Assembly: GCA_020160955.1 (NCBI GenBank)
Contig: JAIUOX010000001.1
Location: 1 to 64,000 of the forward strand
Direction: 5' to 3'
DNA: 64,000 bases
Source: Pseudomonadota bacterium
GTDB taxonomy: Bacteria; Pseudomonadota; Alphaproteobacteria; Reyranellales; Reyranellaceae
Numbering within the stretch: position 1 is the stretch's first letter; the number at the start of each line of letters is the position of its first letter. The notes below the pieces were generated by a model. That model had not been told where the DNA came from. It ran no database searches and worked only from the letters and a program-made list of their open reading frames with translations. This document shows, one piece after another, positions 45,198-52,993 of the stretch. The position numbers and the translations under genes are program-made.

Positions 45198-45263
45198 TCT
45201 TCCGCGCGCGAACCGGTCTACTTCCCTTCCCGGCACTCCAGCCATGCCAGGAAGGGGACTGCG

Positions 45264-46370
45264 ATGAAGACTCCGAACAGGCGTAAGCGGCCGGCCTCCA
45301 AGCCGCCGATCGATGGCAAGAGACTGTCGCGGGCGACGATCAGGCCGCCGCGTCACGAGGTCGACCCGAAGGCGTTCGACACGCGGCGGACGACGCTCTC
45401 GCTGGCGGCCGGTGCGGACGGGCCGCCGCGGCTGGAGACCCTGCTGGTGCGGCGCGGCGCCGGCAAGCAGGCGCGCTGGGAACTGGACCTCGCCGTCCCG
45501 GGGCACGAGTTGCGCCCCGTGCCGCCGCCGCCGCTGCGCAAGCGGTTGATCCCGATCCGGGAACTCGCGCGCAAGACGATCGACGCCATGCCGGCCTCGA
45601 TCCCGGCGGCCGATCCCCGGCTCGCCATCCGGCCGCGTGCCCGCCGCGTACCCGTCCTGCCGCAGATGAAGTACGGCAAGCTGCGCTACGACCCGACCAC
45701 GATCTTCACGCCCGACGGTCGTCGTGCCTACTACGACACGGCCTATCCGTGGCGGTGCCTGGTCCGCATCGTCACGCCGCGCGGCTGGGCCGGCAGTGGC
45801 GTCCTCATCGGGCCGCGTCATGTCCTGACCGCCAGCCATTGCGTCGACTGGACGCCCGGCTGGATGACGGTCTACGTCATGTACTCGAACACCGCGTGGC
45901 TGGCCTCGGCCAACGGCACCTGGGCCTACGCGGCCACGCACGTGAGCTCCGGCAGCTACTCGGCCGACGTCGCCGACGAGGACTACGCGGTCATCGTCCT
46001 CGACCAGCCGATCGGGCTGCAATACGGCTGGCTCGGCAGCCGCACCTACAGCAACAGCTGGGACGATGCCACGACCTACTGGCACAGCATCGGCTACCCG
46101 CAGGACTGGAGCGGCAGCGGCGAGATCGCGGCCTGGCAGACCGACTTCAAGCTCAACGAGCTCGACTCGGCGTCCGGTTCGACCCGGTTGATCCGCAGCG
46201 CGACCTTCGACAACTGGCCGGGCCAGTCGGGCAGCCCGATCTTCGGCTTCTGGCCGGACGGCCCCTACGCGGTAGGCGTCGTGTCGGGACAGAGCCCCAG
46301 CTTCAACTACATCGCCGGCGGCAGCATGTTGCCGACGCTGGTGCGACGGGCGAGGACCGATCACCCCTAG
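45264..46370 (+). CDS. Trypsin-like serine protease (S1 family)
   Basis: The 368-aa protein has an Arg/Pro-rich N-terminal region of about 160 residues, lacking a signal peptide, then a V8/trypsin-like domain: His191 in LTASHCVD, Asp near 240 in DEDYAVIVLD and Ser near 321 in GQSGSPIF; the context of each residue fits an active enzyme. GAAGGGGA precedes the ATG. The N-terminal half could be a propeptide. Convergent with the MFS gene, seven bases apart. The target is unknown. Confidence 0.82.
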   Translation: MKTPNRRKRPASKPPIDGKRLSRATIRPPRHEVDPKAFDTRRTTLSLAAGADGPPRLETLLVRRGAGKQARWELDLAVPGHELRPVPPPPLRKRLIPIRELARKTIDAMPASIPAADPRLAIRPRARRVPVLPQMKYGKLRYDPTTIFTPDGRRAYYDTAYPWRCLVRIVTPRGWAGSGVLIGPRHVLTASHCVDWTPGWMTVYVMYSNTAWLASANGTWAYAATHVSSGSYSADVADEDYAVIVLDQPIGLQYGWLGSRTYSNSWDDATTYWHSIGYPQDWSGSGEIAAWQTDFKLNELDSASGSTRLIRSATFDNWPGQSGSPIFGFWPDGPYAVGVVSGQSPSFNYIAGGSMLPTLVRRARTDHP

Positions 46371-46376
46371 CGGCGG

Positions 46377-47609
46377 CTAGGTGGCCTTCGCGCCCTCGTA
46401 CCAGCGGTTCATCAGCTCCATCGTTCCCCACGTCAGGAACGATCCCGCGAGCAGGACCCACAGGGCGCTCTGCCAGCCGACCACGTCGACGATCAGGGCG
46501 AACAGCGAGGGCGAGAAGGCGTTGACCAGCAGGATCGGCGTGGCGATCAGGCCGAGCACGGCGCCGTAACCCTCGGTGCCGAACAGGGCGAGCGGCACGG
46601 CGCCGCGCACGATCGTCAGGACGCCCTGCGAGGCACCCATCAGCAGGGTGAAGGAGACCAGCAGCGCCATCTCGCCGCGCGCCAGCATCAGGATGATCAG
46701 TGCCGGCGGCAGGACACCCAGCGCGATGCGGGCGATGGTCATGGCCTTGAGGTTGCGACCGAAGAATATTTCGACGACCCGGCCGCCGAACTGTCCGTGG
46801 CCCTTCAGCGAGGCGACCCAGACGGCCGCGGCGGCGGTCAGGCCGGCCGCCTCCAGCAGCGGCACCAACTGCAGCGAGACCACGCCGAACACGAAGCCGT
46901 TCAGCGACATGATCAGGGCGAACAGGGCGATCGCGATGGTGCGCCGCCGACCGGTCAGAACCGGTCCCTCATCGACCTTCGACGCCGCGGGCTTGGCCGC
47001 GGCCGGGGCAGGACCGAGCGATGGCGCCTCGTGGCGCGACAGGCCGAACCAGTTGAGCGGCAGGCAGACCGCGAGGTTGACCAGGGCGAAGATCGCCAGC
47101 GTGCCGCGCCAGCCGTAGGCGACGTTGAGGTAGTGGCCGATCACCCAGAACACGGTCGAGGCGTAGGCGCCGTACAGGGTGAGGTAGGAGATGGCGAGCC
47201 GGCCGCGGCTCGGCACGACCTGGACCAGCGCCGCGAAGGCCGCGTCGTAGAGGCAGCAGCGCATGCCGACACCGATCACGGCCCACGCCGCGAGGTAGCT
47301 GGCGACGCTGCCGACCTGGCTCAGCCAGAGCAGCCCGGCCGACACGATCACCGTGCCGGAGCACATCACGGTGCGCGCGCCCAGCCGGTCGATCAGGCGG
47401 CCGACCGTGGTCGAGATCACGCCCATGATGACCAGCGCGACGCTGAAGCCGAGGAAGATCGTGCTGGTCGCCCAGCCGGTGTCGGCGGCGATCGGCTTGG
47501 CCAGCACGCCGAGGCAGTAGTAGCTGGTCCCCCACGCGGTGACCTGGGTGATGCCGAGCGCGTTGACCGAGATCGCGAACGGGCTGCGCAGGAGGGCGGC
47601 GGCGCTCAT
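46377..47609 (-). CDS. Major facilitator superfamily transporter
   Basis: The 410-aa protein has about twelve hydrophobic segments and the MFS loop motif between helices 2 and 3 (GRLIDRLGARTVM). A central cytoplasmic loop rich in Ala/Lys/Pro joins the halves. It resembles the oxalate/monocarboxylate-type MFS proteins, but the substrate cannot be assigned. Its ATG overlaps the stop of the alpha/beta-hydrolase gene upstream by 4 bases, so the two form an operon that may import and hydrolyse an ester. Confidence 0.87.
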   Translation of the reverse strand: MSAAALLRSPFAISVNALGITQVTAWGTSYYCLGVLAKPIAADTGWATSTIFLGFSVALVIMGVISTTVGRLIDRLGARTVMCSGTVIVSAGLLWLSQVGSVASYLAAWAVIGVGMRCCLYDAAFAALVQVVPSRGRLAISYLTLYGAYASTVFWVIGHYLNVAYGWRGTLAIFALVNLAVCLPLNWFGLSRHEAPSLGPAPAAAKPAASKVDEGPVLTGRRRTIAIALFALIMSLNGFVFGVVSLQLVPLLEAAGLTAAAAVWVASLKGHGQFGGRVVEIFFGRNLKAMTIARIALGVLPPALIILMLARGEMALLVSFTLLMGASQGVLTIVRGAVPLALFGTEGYGAVLGLIATPILLVNAFSPSLFALIVDVVGWQSALWVLLAGSFLTWGTMELMNRWYEGAKAT

Positions 47610-48322
47610 GCCGGGACGGCCAGCAATTCCTGCGCCACCAGGTCGGGCGCCGAGATGATGCAGTTGTGGCCGGCCTCGATCGGGCGGAAGCGGACGTGCG
47701 GCATCGCCTGCACCTTCTCGTGCATGCCGGCCGACACCGGGTAGCGCGGCTTCGTACAGGCGATGTAGGTCATCGGCCGGCCGTTGCCCGCCGGGTTGTG
47801 GAGCCGGATCGGCTTGGTGTAGCAGGCCACCGGGTGCGGCGTGAGCTGGCGATGCGTCCACGCCGCCAATTCGGGATCGTCGATGATCAGGCTGCCGACC
47901 GGCGCGAACGGGATGACCTCGACGCCGTCGACCACCTGGATCAGCTTGCGCCGCTTGGCGACGATCTCCGGCGGGATGCGGCCGAAGATCGACTGGCCGT
48001 CCTGCGCGATGCCGCCGTCGACGATCACCAGGTGGGCGATGCGCTCGGGGACGCGGTCGGTGACCAGGCTGGCGATCAGGCTGCCGAACGAGTGGCCGAC
48101 CAGCACGATGTCGCGCAGGTCCTCGCGCTCCAGCGTCGCGACCGTGTCGGCGAGGAACAGGTCGTTGTCGCAGGCCGGTGACAGCTCGGCGGCGCGCTCG
48201 CCGACGCCGCGAAAGGGCAGGGCACGCGCGTCGTGACCGGCCGCGCGCAGCCGCTCCACCACGAATTGCCAGGACCAGGCCCCCATCCAGGCGCCGGGCA
48301 GGCAGACATAGGTTCGTTTCAT
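47606..48322 (-). CDS. Alpha/beta-fold hydrolase
   Basis: The 238-aa protein has the nucleophile elbow GHSFGS (Ser near residue 77), the oxyanion-side motif LPGAWMGAWSWQ near the N terminus and the catalytic His in EAGHNCI near the end. It resembles small salicylate/methyl-ester or hydroxynitrile-lyase type hydrolases. It shares its upstream region, which contains the long repeat cluster at 48342-48461, with the divergent MDR reductase gene. Confidence 0.87.
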   Translation of the reverse strand: MKRTYVCLPGAWMGAWSWQFVVERLRAAGHDARALPFRGVGERAAELSPACDNDLFLADTVATLEREDLRDIVLVGHSFGSLIASLVTDRVPERIAHLVIVDGGIAQDGQSIFGRIPPEIVAKRRKLIQVVDGVEVIPFAPVGSLIIDDPELAAWTHRQLTPHPVACYTKPIRLHNPAGNGRPMTYIACTKPRYPVSAGMHEKVQAMPHVRFRPIEAGHNCIISAPDLVAQELLAVPA

Positions 48323-48341
48323 TGGGGCGATGCTAGCAGAG

Positions 48342-48461
48342 AAAGGTCCCTCGCTGCGCTCGGGATGACAGTGAAAAAAGCGCTTGGGACGACAGTGAAG
48401 AGGACGCTCGGGGGGACGGTGAAAAAAAGACTGTCATCCCGAGCGAAAGCGAGGGACCTTT
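48342..48461. repeat. Dispersed repeat cluster in a divergent promoter region
   Basis: A full copy of the 28-bp repeat (48342-48369) and an inverted copy (48433-48461, one base longer) flank 63 bases holding decayed partial units (GCTTGGGACGACAGTGAA and CGCTCGGGGGGACGGTGAA) that repeat the half-site plus GTGAA at about 25-base steps. It separates the divergent hydrolase and reductase genes, starting 20 bases from the hydrolase ATG. Confidence 0.8.
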
Positions 48462-48497
48462 CGGCCCCATCTTCCGGGGAAAGACAGGAGAACCCTC

Positions 48498-49523
48498 ATG
48501 GCGAACATGAACCGGCGCGTGCTGCTGAAGTCGCGTCCGCAGGGCGAACCGACGGCGGCCAACTTCGAGATCGTCGACCAGCCGATCCCCGAGCCGGCGG
48601 ACGGCCAGTACCTGTCGCGCACGATCTGGCTGTCGCTCGATCCCTACATGCGCGGCCGCATGGCCGAGACCAAGGGCTATGCCGCCAACGTCAACCTCGG
48701 CGACGCCATGGTCGGCGGCACGGTCGGGCAGGTGGTGAAGTCGCGCAACCCGCGCTTCAAGGAAGGCGACTACGTCGTCGAGTACGCCGGCTGGCAGAGC
48801 CACGCGGTGTCGGACGGCACGATGTCGATGAAGCTCGACCCGTCGTCGGCGCCGCTCTCGGCCGCGCTCTCGGTGCTGGGCATGCCCGGCATGACCGCGT
48901 GGTGGGGCCTGATGCAGATCGGCAAGCCCAAGGCCGGCGAGACCGTGGTCGTGTCGGCCGCCTCGGGCGCCGTCGGCTCGGTGGTCGGCCAGCTGGCCAA
49001 GGCCCATGGCTGCCGCGCGGTCGGCATCGCCGGCGGCAAGGACAAGTGCGACTACGTGGTGAAGGAGCTGGGCTTCGACGCCTGCGTCGACTACCGCGCG
49101 GCCGGCGGCAACCTGTTCAAGGAACTGCGCGCGGCGGCGCCCAAGGGCATCGACATCTACTTCGAGAACGTCGGCGGCGCCGTCCAGGCCGCGGTGGTGC
49201 CGCAGCTCAACGACTTCGCCCGCGTACCGCTGTGCGGCCTGATCTCGTCCTACAACGACATGCAGATGAACCCCGGTCCCGACTGGCGCCTGCTGCTGGT
49301 CAAGCGGGCGACCGTCACCGGCTTCATCGTGTCCGACCATTTCGGCCAGATGGAGGGCTTCTGGAAGGAGGTCCCGGCGCTGGTGAAGGCCGGCCGGATC
49401 AAGTACCGCGAGGACATCGTGCAGGGTCTCGACAAGGCGCCGGAGGCCTTCATGGGCCTGCTCAAGGGCCGCAACTTCGGCAAGCTGCTGGTCCAGGTCT
49501 CGGACGACCCGACGCGGCGCTGA
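48498..49523 (+). CDS. NADP-dependent MDR-type reductase, CurA-like
   Basis: The 341-aa zinc-free medium-chain reductase resembles curcumin/alkenal double-bond reductases and prostaglandin reductases. It has the N-terminal GroES-like part (LLKSRPQGEPTAANFEI, SLDPYMRGRM), the NADP-binding motif AASGAVGSVVGQLAK near residues 154-168, and GGKDKCDYVVKELGFD and YFENVGG typical of the LTB4DH subfamily. It is the only gene of its transcript as far as seen. Confidence 0.9.
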   Translation: MANMNRRVLLKSRPQGEPTAANFEIVDQPIPEPADGQYLSRTIWLSLDPYMRGRMAETKGYAANVNLGDAMVGGTVGQVVKSRNPRFKEGDYVVEYAGWQSHAVSDGTMSMKLDPSSAPLSAALSVLGMPGMTAWWGLMQIGKPKAGETVVVSAASGAVGSVVGQLAKAHGCRAVGIAGGKDKCDYVVKELGFDACVDYRAAGGNLFKELRAAAPKGIDIYFENVGGAVQAAVVPQLNDFARVPLCGLISSYNDMQMNPGPDWRLLLVKRATVTGFIVSDHFGQMEGFWKEVPALVKAGRIKYREDIVQGLDKAPEAFMGLLKGRNFGKLLVQVSDDPTRR

Positions 49524-49567
49524 GCGGCTGTGGCAGAAACGTCACGGCGCCATCCAATCGCGGCGTG

Positions 49568-49583
49568 TGTGACGAAAGCCACA
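49568..49583. promoter_or_regulatory. CRP/FNR-like dyad upstream of the acyl carrier protein
   Basis: TGTGACGAAAGCCACA differs from TGTGA-N6-TCACA by one base. It lies 75 bases before the acyl carrier protein start and 44 bases after the stop of the MDR reductase. Confidence 0.4.
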
Positions 49584-49658
49584 ACTTCGCCGCCATGGCA
49601 CGTTTTATGTATGCCCCATGCCGGGTCGCTGTGGGGGCGCCCGGCTTGGGAGCGTGTC

Positions 49659-49922
49659 GTGACAGACATTGGTGCAGAGATCCGGGACATCCTCGTCTTT
49701 CACCTGGGAGCCGACGAGTCCCGCCTGGTCGACAAGGCGCGCCTGCGGGAGGATCTCGGGGCCGACAGTCTCGACCTCGTCGAGATCCTGATGTCGTGCG
49801 AGGAGCGGTTCGGGGTCGAGATCCCCAACCGCGCCGCCGAGAGCCTCGCCACGGTGGGCGACGCCGTCCGCTGCGTCGAGACCCAGCTCGCGCAGGTCCC
49901 CCTGCGGCACGCGGCCGACTAG
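49659..49922 (+). CDS. Stand-alone acyl carrier protein
   Basis: GTG at 49659 with GGGAG six bases upstream is preferred over upstream in-frame codons, since the extra 43 residues have no family similarity. The 87-aa acidic protein has the ACP helix pattern and the phosphopantetheine serine Ser37 in LGADSLDLVEI, then MSCEERFGVEIPNRAAE. Similarity to AcpP is clear, but no synthase, ketosynthase or transferase gene is adjacent, so its acyl partner is unknown. Confidence 0.85.
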   Translation: MTDIGAEIRDILVFHLGADESRLVDKARLREDLGADSLDLVEILMSCEERFGVEIPNRAAESLATVGDAVRCVETQLAQVPLRHAAD

Positions 49923-49966
49923 TTCCCCTGGGCGGGATCGCGTATGCCTTCACCGGGAGTGGGGGC

Positions 49967-50449
49967 ATGGCCGAGTATCTTTCCGCCTTCTTCGTCATCG
50001 TCGCGGCGTCCGCCGGCTGCATCCTGGTGCTGCCGGAATGGAAGCGCCGCGCCGTCTCGCGCCGGCGCCTCGTCGTCGCGCCGCTGCTCGGCCTCGTGCC
50101 GACCGCCGTGCTGCTCTACATGCCGCCGCCGGAGTTCGGCGATCCGCAGGTCTGGATCGTGGCGCTGGTCGCCTTCGTGATCGGCATCGCCCGCGGCGCG
50201 ATGATCGGCCTGCACGTCGACCATGCCGATGGCCGCATCCTGCTGTCCCGCGCCCCCGAGGCCTTCTGGGTGCTGGTCGGCGCCCTCGTCCTGATCCTGC
50301 TCGACGTCTTCGCCGCGCCGATCGGCCAGCTCGGCTCGGGCTTCGTCGGTATCGTCGAACTGCTGATGGTGCTGCTGACCTTCAGCCTGCTCGGCCGCAA
50401 CGCCGCCATCGTGGTGCGCAGCCTGGACGCGCCGCAGCACGACCTCTAG
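49967..50449 (+). CDS. Hypothetical membrane protein
   Basis: The 160-aa product has about four to five hydrophobic segments (residues about 5-22, 35-52, 60-80, 100-120, 125-148) and a short basic loop KRRAVSRRR after the first. It has no recognised family. ATG at 49967 follows CGGGAGTGGGGG. It lies 44 bases after the acyl carrier protein gene and two bases before the M48 lipoprotease, suggesting a three-gene unit at the envelope. Confidence 0.65.
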   Translation: MAEYLSAFFVIVAASAGCILVLPEWKRRAVSRRRLVVAPLLGLVPTAVLLYMPPPEFGDPQVWIVALVAFVIGIARGAMIGLHVDHADGRILLSRAPEAFWVLVGALVLILLDVFAAPIGQLGSGFVGIVELLMVLLTFSLLGRNAAIVVRSLDAPQHDL

Positions 50450-50451
50450 CG

Positions 50452-51276
50452 ATGCCGCGCCTTCTGTCCCTTTCCCTGCTACCCGGCCTCGCCGGCCTCC
50501 TGCTGCTGGGCGGCTGCGCCGGGGCGGTGCACCGCCTGCCGCAGGTCGACAGCGGCCAGCTCGGCCTCGCCCAGTCGGAGGTCCAGGCCCAGGCCGGGGC
50601 GCCGACCCGCCGGTCGGTGTCGGACGACGAGGTCATGGAGACGGTGACCAAGGCGATCGCCCGCATCAAGCCGGCCGCCACCCAGGTCTGCCACGAGATG
50701 AACGCCGGGGTCTGCACCTGGACCTTCCGCCTGTCGTCCGACCGCTCGCTCAATGCCTCGGCGCGCCCGAACGGCCTGATCGTGGTCAACCGCGGCATCG
50801 TCGAGTACGCGCAGAGCGAGGACGAGGTGGCGATGGTGATCGCCCACGAGATCGGTCACCAGGCCGCCAACCACCTCGTGACGTCGCAGCGCAACCAGGC
50901 GGTCGGCGCGCTGGTCGGCGCGGTGCTGCTGGGCGCGCTGGGCGTCGCCGCCTCGAGCGCCGCCAACGACCGCAGCGGCGTGCTCGCCCGGCAGGGCGTG
51001 CAGAGCGGGGCAACCGCGGGGGCCGCGGTCGGCCGCATCTCCTATTCCAAGGAACAGGAACGCGAGGCCGACTACATCGCCGCGCTGATCCTCTATCGCT
51101 CGGGCATGGACCTCGACAAGGCGCGCAGCTTCCTGCTGACGATGGCCCGCGCGTCGGGCCGGCGCGAGACCGGCATGCTGGACACCCACCCGGCCGGCCC
51201 GGAGCGGCTCGCCGCCTGGGACCGGGCGGTGGCCGAGGTCCGGGCCACCAACGGCCGGCTGCCCCAGCGCTCCTGA
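50452..51276 (+). CDS. M48 family metalloprotease lipoprotein
   Basis: The 274-aa precursor has a lipoprotein signal with lipobox LLGGC (Cys22). The zinc motif HEIGH lies near residues 132-136 (VIAHEIGHQAANH) and the third ligand Glu is in EREADYIAALIL. Relatives such as BepA/LoiP act in outer-membrane quality control. The ATG is two bases behind the membrane-protein stop. It converges with the MarR gene. Confidence 0.9.
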   Translation: MPRLLSLSLLPGLAGLLLLGGCAGAVHRLPQVDSGQLGLAQSEVQAQAGAPTRRSVSDDEVMETVTKAIARIKPAATQVCHEMNAGVCTWTFRLSSDRSLNASARPNGLIVVNRGIVEYAQSEDEVAMVIAHEIGHQAANHLVTSQRNQAVGALVGAVLLGALGVAASSAANDRSGVLARQGVQSGATAGAAVGRISYSKEQEREADYIAALILYRSGMDLDKARSFLLTMARASGRRETGMLDTHPAGPERLAAWDRAVAEVRATNGRLPQRS

Positions 51277-51282
51277 CCGCGA

Positions 51283-51729
51283 TCAGGCGCGGTCTTCGTC
51301 CAGCCAGACCTTCAGCCGGTCGAGCAGCGAGAACAGCGTGCGCTGGTCGCGCTCGCTCCAGCCGTCGAAGGCGCGCTCGACACCCGGCATCAGGGCGGCG
51401 ATCGCCGCCCGGTGGCGGGCTAGGCCGGCGGCGGTCAGGGTCAGCAGCTTGGATCGCCCGTCGTGGTCGCTGGAGCGCTCGCGGATCCAGCCCTTGTCGA
51501 CCAGCTTCTGCACCGTCTTGGTCACCGCCGGCTGCTGCTGCTGCAGGGCCCGGGCGATCGCGCCGACCGTGCGCGGCTCGTCGGGGCGGCGGCTGAGATG
51601 GTTCAGCAGGACGAACTGCGACGTCTGCAGGCCGAGCGGCTTCAGGGCCCGGTTGGCCTCGGTCGTGGCCAGCTGGTCGATGATGCCGATCCAGTTGACG
51701 ATGCGGAAGGCGAGGGGCGGTTCGGTCAC
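51283..51729 (-). CDS. MarR family transcriptional regulator
   Basis: GTG at 51729 overlaps the stop of the nitroreductase gene (GTGA). The 148-aa protein has the winged helix-turn-helix pattern QTSQFVLLNHLSRRPDEP, VGAIARALQQQQPAVTKTVQKLVDKGWIRERSSDHDGR, with flanking helices for dimerisation. It is the second gene behind the nitroreductase, so it probably represses its own operon through the two dyads at 52879-52913. Confidence 0.88.
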   Translation of the reverse strand: MTEPPLAFRIVNWIGIIDQLATTEANRALKPLGLQTSQFVLLNHLSRRPDEPRTVGAIARALQQQQPAVTKTVQKLVDKGWIRERSSDHDGRSKLLTLTAAGLARHRAAIAALMPGVERAFDGWSERDQRTLFSLLDRLKVWLDEDRA

Positions 51730-52865
51730 GCGGTCACGAAGCTGTCGAGCGGTCGCCGGGGCGAGGGGTTTGCCGGCGCAGCATAGCCGAGGCGGAAGAA
51801 CATTTGCAGCGTGCGCCCGTCGGCCACGCCCGTGGCCCGGCGCATGTCGTCGCGCAGCGCCGCCATCTCGGGATACTCCTGCAGCGCCTGGCTGTGCGGC
51901 TGCAGCGACACGCCGAGCGCGCTGGCGGCGAGCTGCAGGCGCACCCACTGCCGGCCGCAGGCGACCTGGGTGGCGCGGCTGTTGTCCGGGCTGGCCAGCC
52001 AGCCGAAGGCGCGCGCGCTGGCATAGCCCGCCAGCGTGTAGTCGCGGCCGCCCTGCCACGCCAGGGTGCCCGGCGTCATGGCCTTCTCCGGCGTCATCTG
52101 GCCGGCCTGGCGCAGCGCCCAGATCATCGGCCCGAGCAGCGTGATGCCGTCGCGGTGCTCGGCGACCGCGCGCGCCCCGATGCGGGCCACGTCGATACTC
52201 TCCTTGTGGGTACGCGGCGTGTTCATCTCCAGTTCCGAGCCGGCGATCGCGACGCGGCGCAAGTCCGCCACCCGACCGGCATCGCCCGTGATGTCCGTGT
52301 CGAAGCCGGGCGCGGCCACCGCCAGCAGGGCGGCGCGGTGCGCGGGGTCGAGGTCGCGCGGCTGGTAGGCCGACTTGACCGTGCGCCGCCGCGGAACCTC
52401 GCGGAACAGGGGATCGAGCACCGGCGTCGCGGGCAGGAAGGCGACCGTCGCGACCGGCCGGTCGAGGCGCCAGTCGCCGTCCGGGAACAGCCGCGTCTCG
52501 GTGCGCCAGCCGTCGGCCGCCGCCGCCATCGACAGGATCTCGAGGAAGCATCCCTGGCCGATCATGATCTGGCGGCTGAACGGATCGGTCTCGGGCAGCA
52601 GCCGGCCGCGGTCGACGAACAGGCGGACCTCGCCCGGCACCGACAGGTCGACCGACCACGACTGGAGATTGTGCGGGCTCGGCGCCAGCAGCGCCCAGGC
52701 GAGGGCGCGGCGGCGCGGATCGGGTTCGCCCGGGCGGGGACCCCGCCAGCCCTCGATGGCTTCCGCCGGCATGGCATCGAGCCGCGGCGCGACGACCGTG
52801 GCGGCGGCGGCGGCGATCGCGCCGCCGCCCAGGACCGAGAGCAGCTTTCGACGGGGAAGGGACAT
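51726..52865 (-). CDS. Acg-like FMN nitroreductase family protein, Tat signal
   Basis: ATG at 52865 is chosen because AGGAGG lies about seven bases upstream; the frame is open to 52946 but that part contains the operator region. The 379-aa product starts MSLPRRKLLSVLGGGAIAAA, a twin-arginine-like export signal, followed by a degenerate nitroreductase domain: SPHNLQSW (FMN-binding arm), ARIGARAVAEHRD and RATGVADGRTLQMFFRLGYA. It resembles Acg-family FMN-binding oxidoreductases. With a Tat signal it should function in the periplasm. The MarR gene follows directly. Confidence 0.8.
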   Translation of the reverse strand: MSLPRRKLLSVLGGGAIAAAAATVVAPRLDAMPAEAIEGWRGPRPGEPDPRRRALAWALLAPSPHNLQSWSVDLSVPGEVRLFVDRGRLLPETDPFSRQIMIGQGCFLEILSMAAAADGWRTETRLFPDGDWRLDRPVATVAFLPATPVLDPLFREVPRRRTVKSAYQPRDLDPAHRAALLAVAAPGFDTDITGDAGRVADLRRVAIAGSELEMNTPRTHKESIDVARIGARAVAEHRDGITLLGPMIWALRQAGQMTPEKAMTPGTLAWQGGRDYTLAGYASARAFGWLASPDNSRATQVACGRQWVRLQLAASALGVSLQPHSQALQEYPEMAALRDDMRRATGVADGRTLQMFFRLGYAAPANPSPRRPLDSFVTA

Positions 52866-52878
52866 GGCGGCCTCCTGA

Positions 52879-52913
52879 ATTCCAAGGAATATAAATATAT
52901 TCCAAAGAATATA
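52879..52913. promoter_or_regulatory. Two-site MarR-type operator
   Basis: The near-identical 15-mers ATTCCAAGGAATATA (52879-52893) and ATTCCAAAGAATATA (52899-52913) lie 20 bases apart. The first contains a perfect dyad ATTCCAAGGAAT and the second an imperfect ATATTC-N4-GAATAT. They lie just upstream of the nitroreductase ribosome site and are strikingly AT-rich for this genome. Two dyads on one face of DNA suit a MarR dimer pair. Confidence 0.65.
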
Positions 52914-52993
52914 GAAGCCTGTCCAGCGAAATCGGCGCGGCGACAAGGCGGCCGGTCCCGGCTAGGCTGCCGGCCGCAAGGGAGAGACGGGTC

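Noticed and set aside
48233..48500. Coding frames across the repeat cluster at 48342-48461
   Set aside because: They translate the repeat itself and have no start context.
52866..52946. Longer start for the nitroreductase gene
   Set aside because: The upstream part contains the AT-rich operator, while ATG 52865 has AGGAGG at proper distance.
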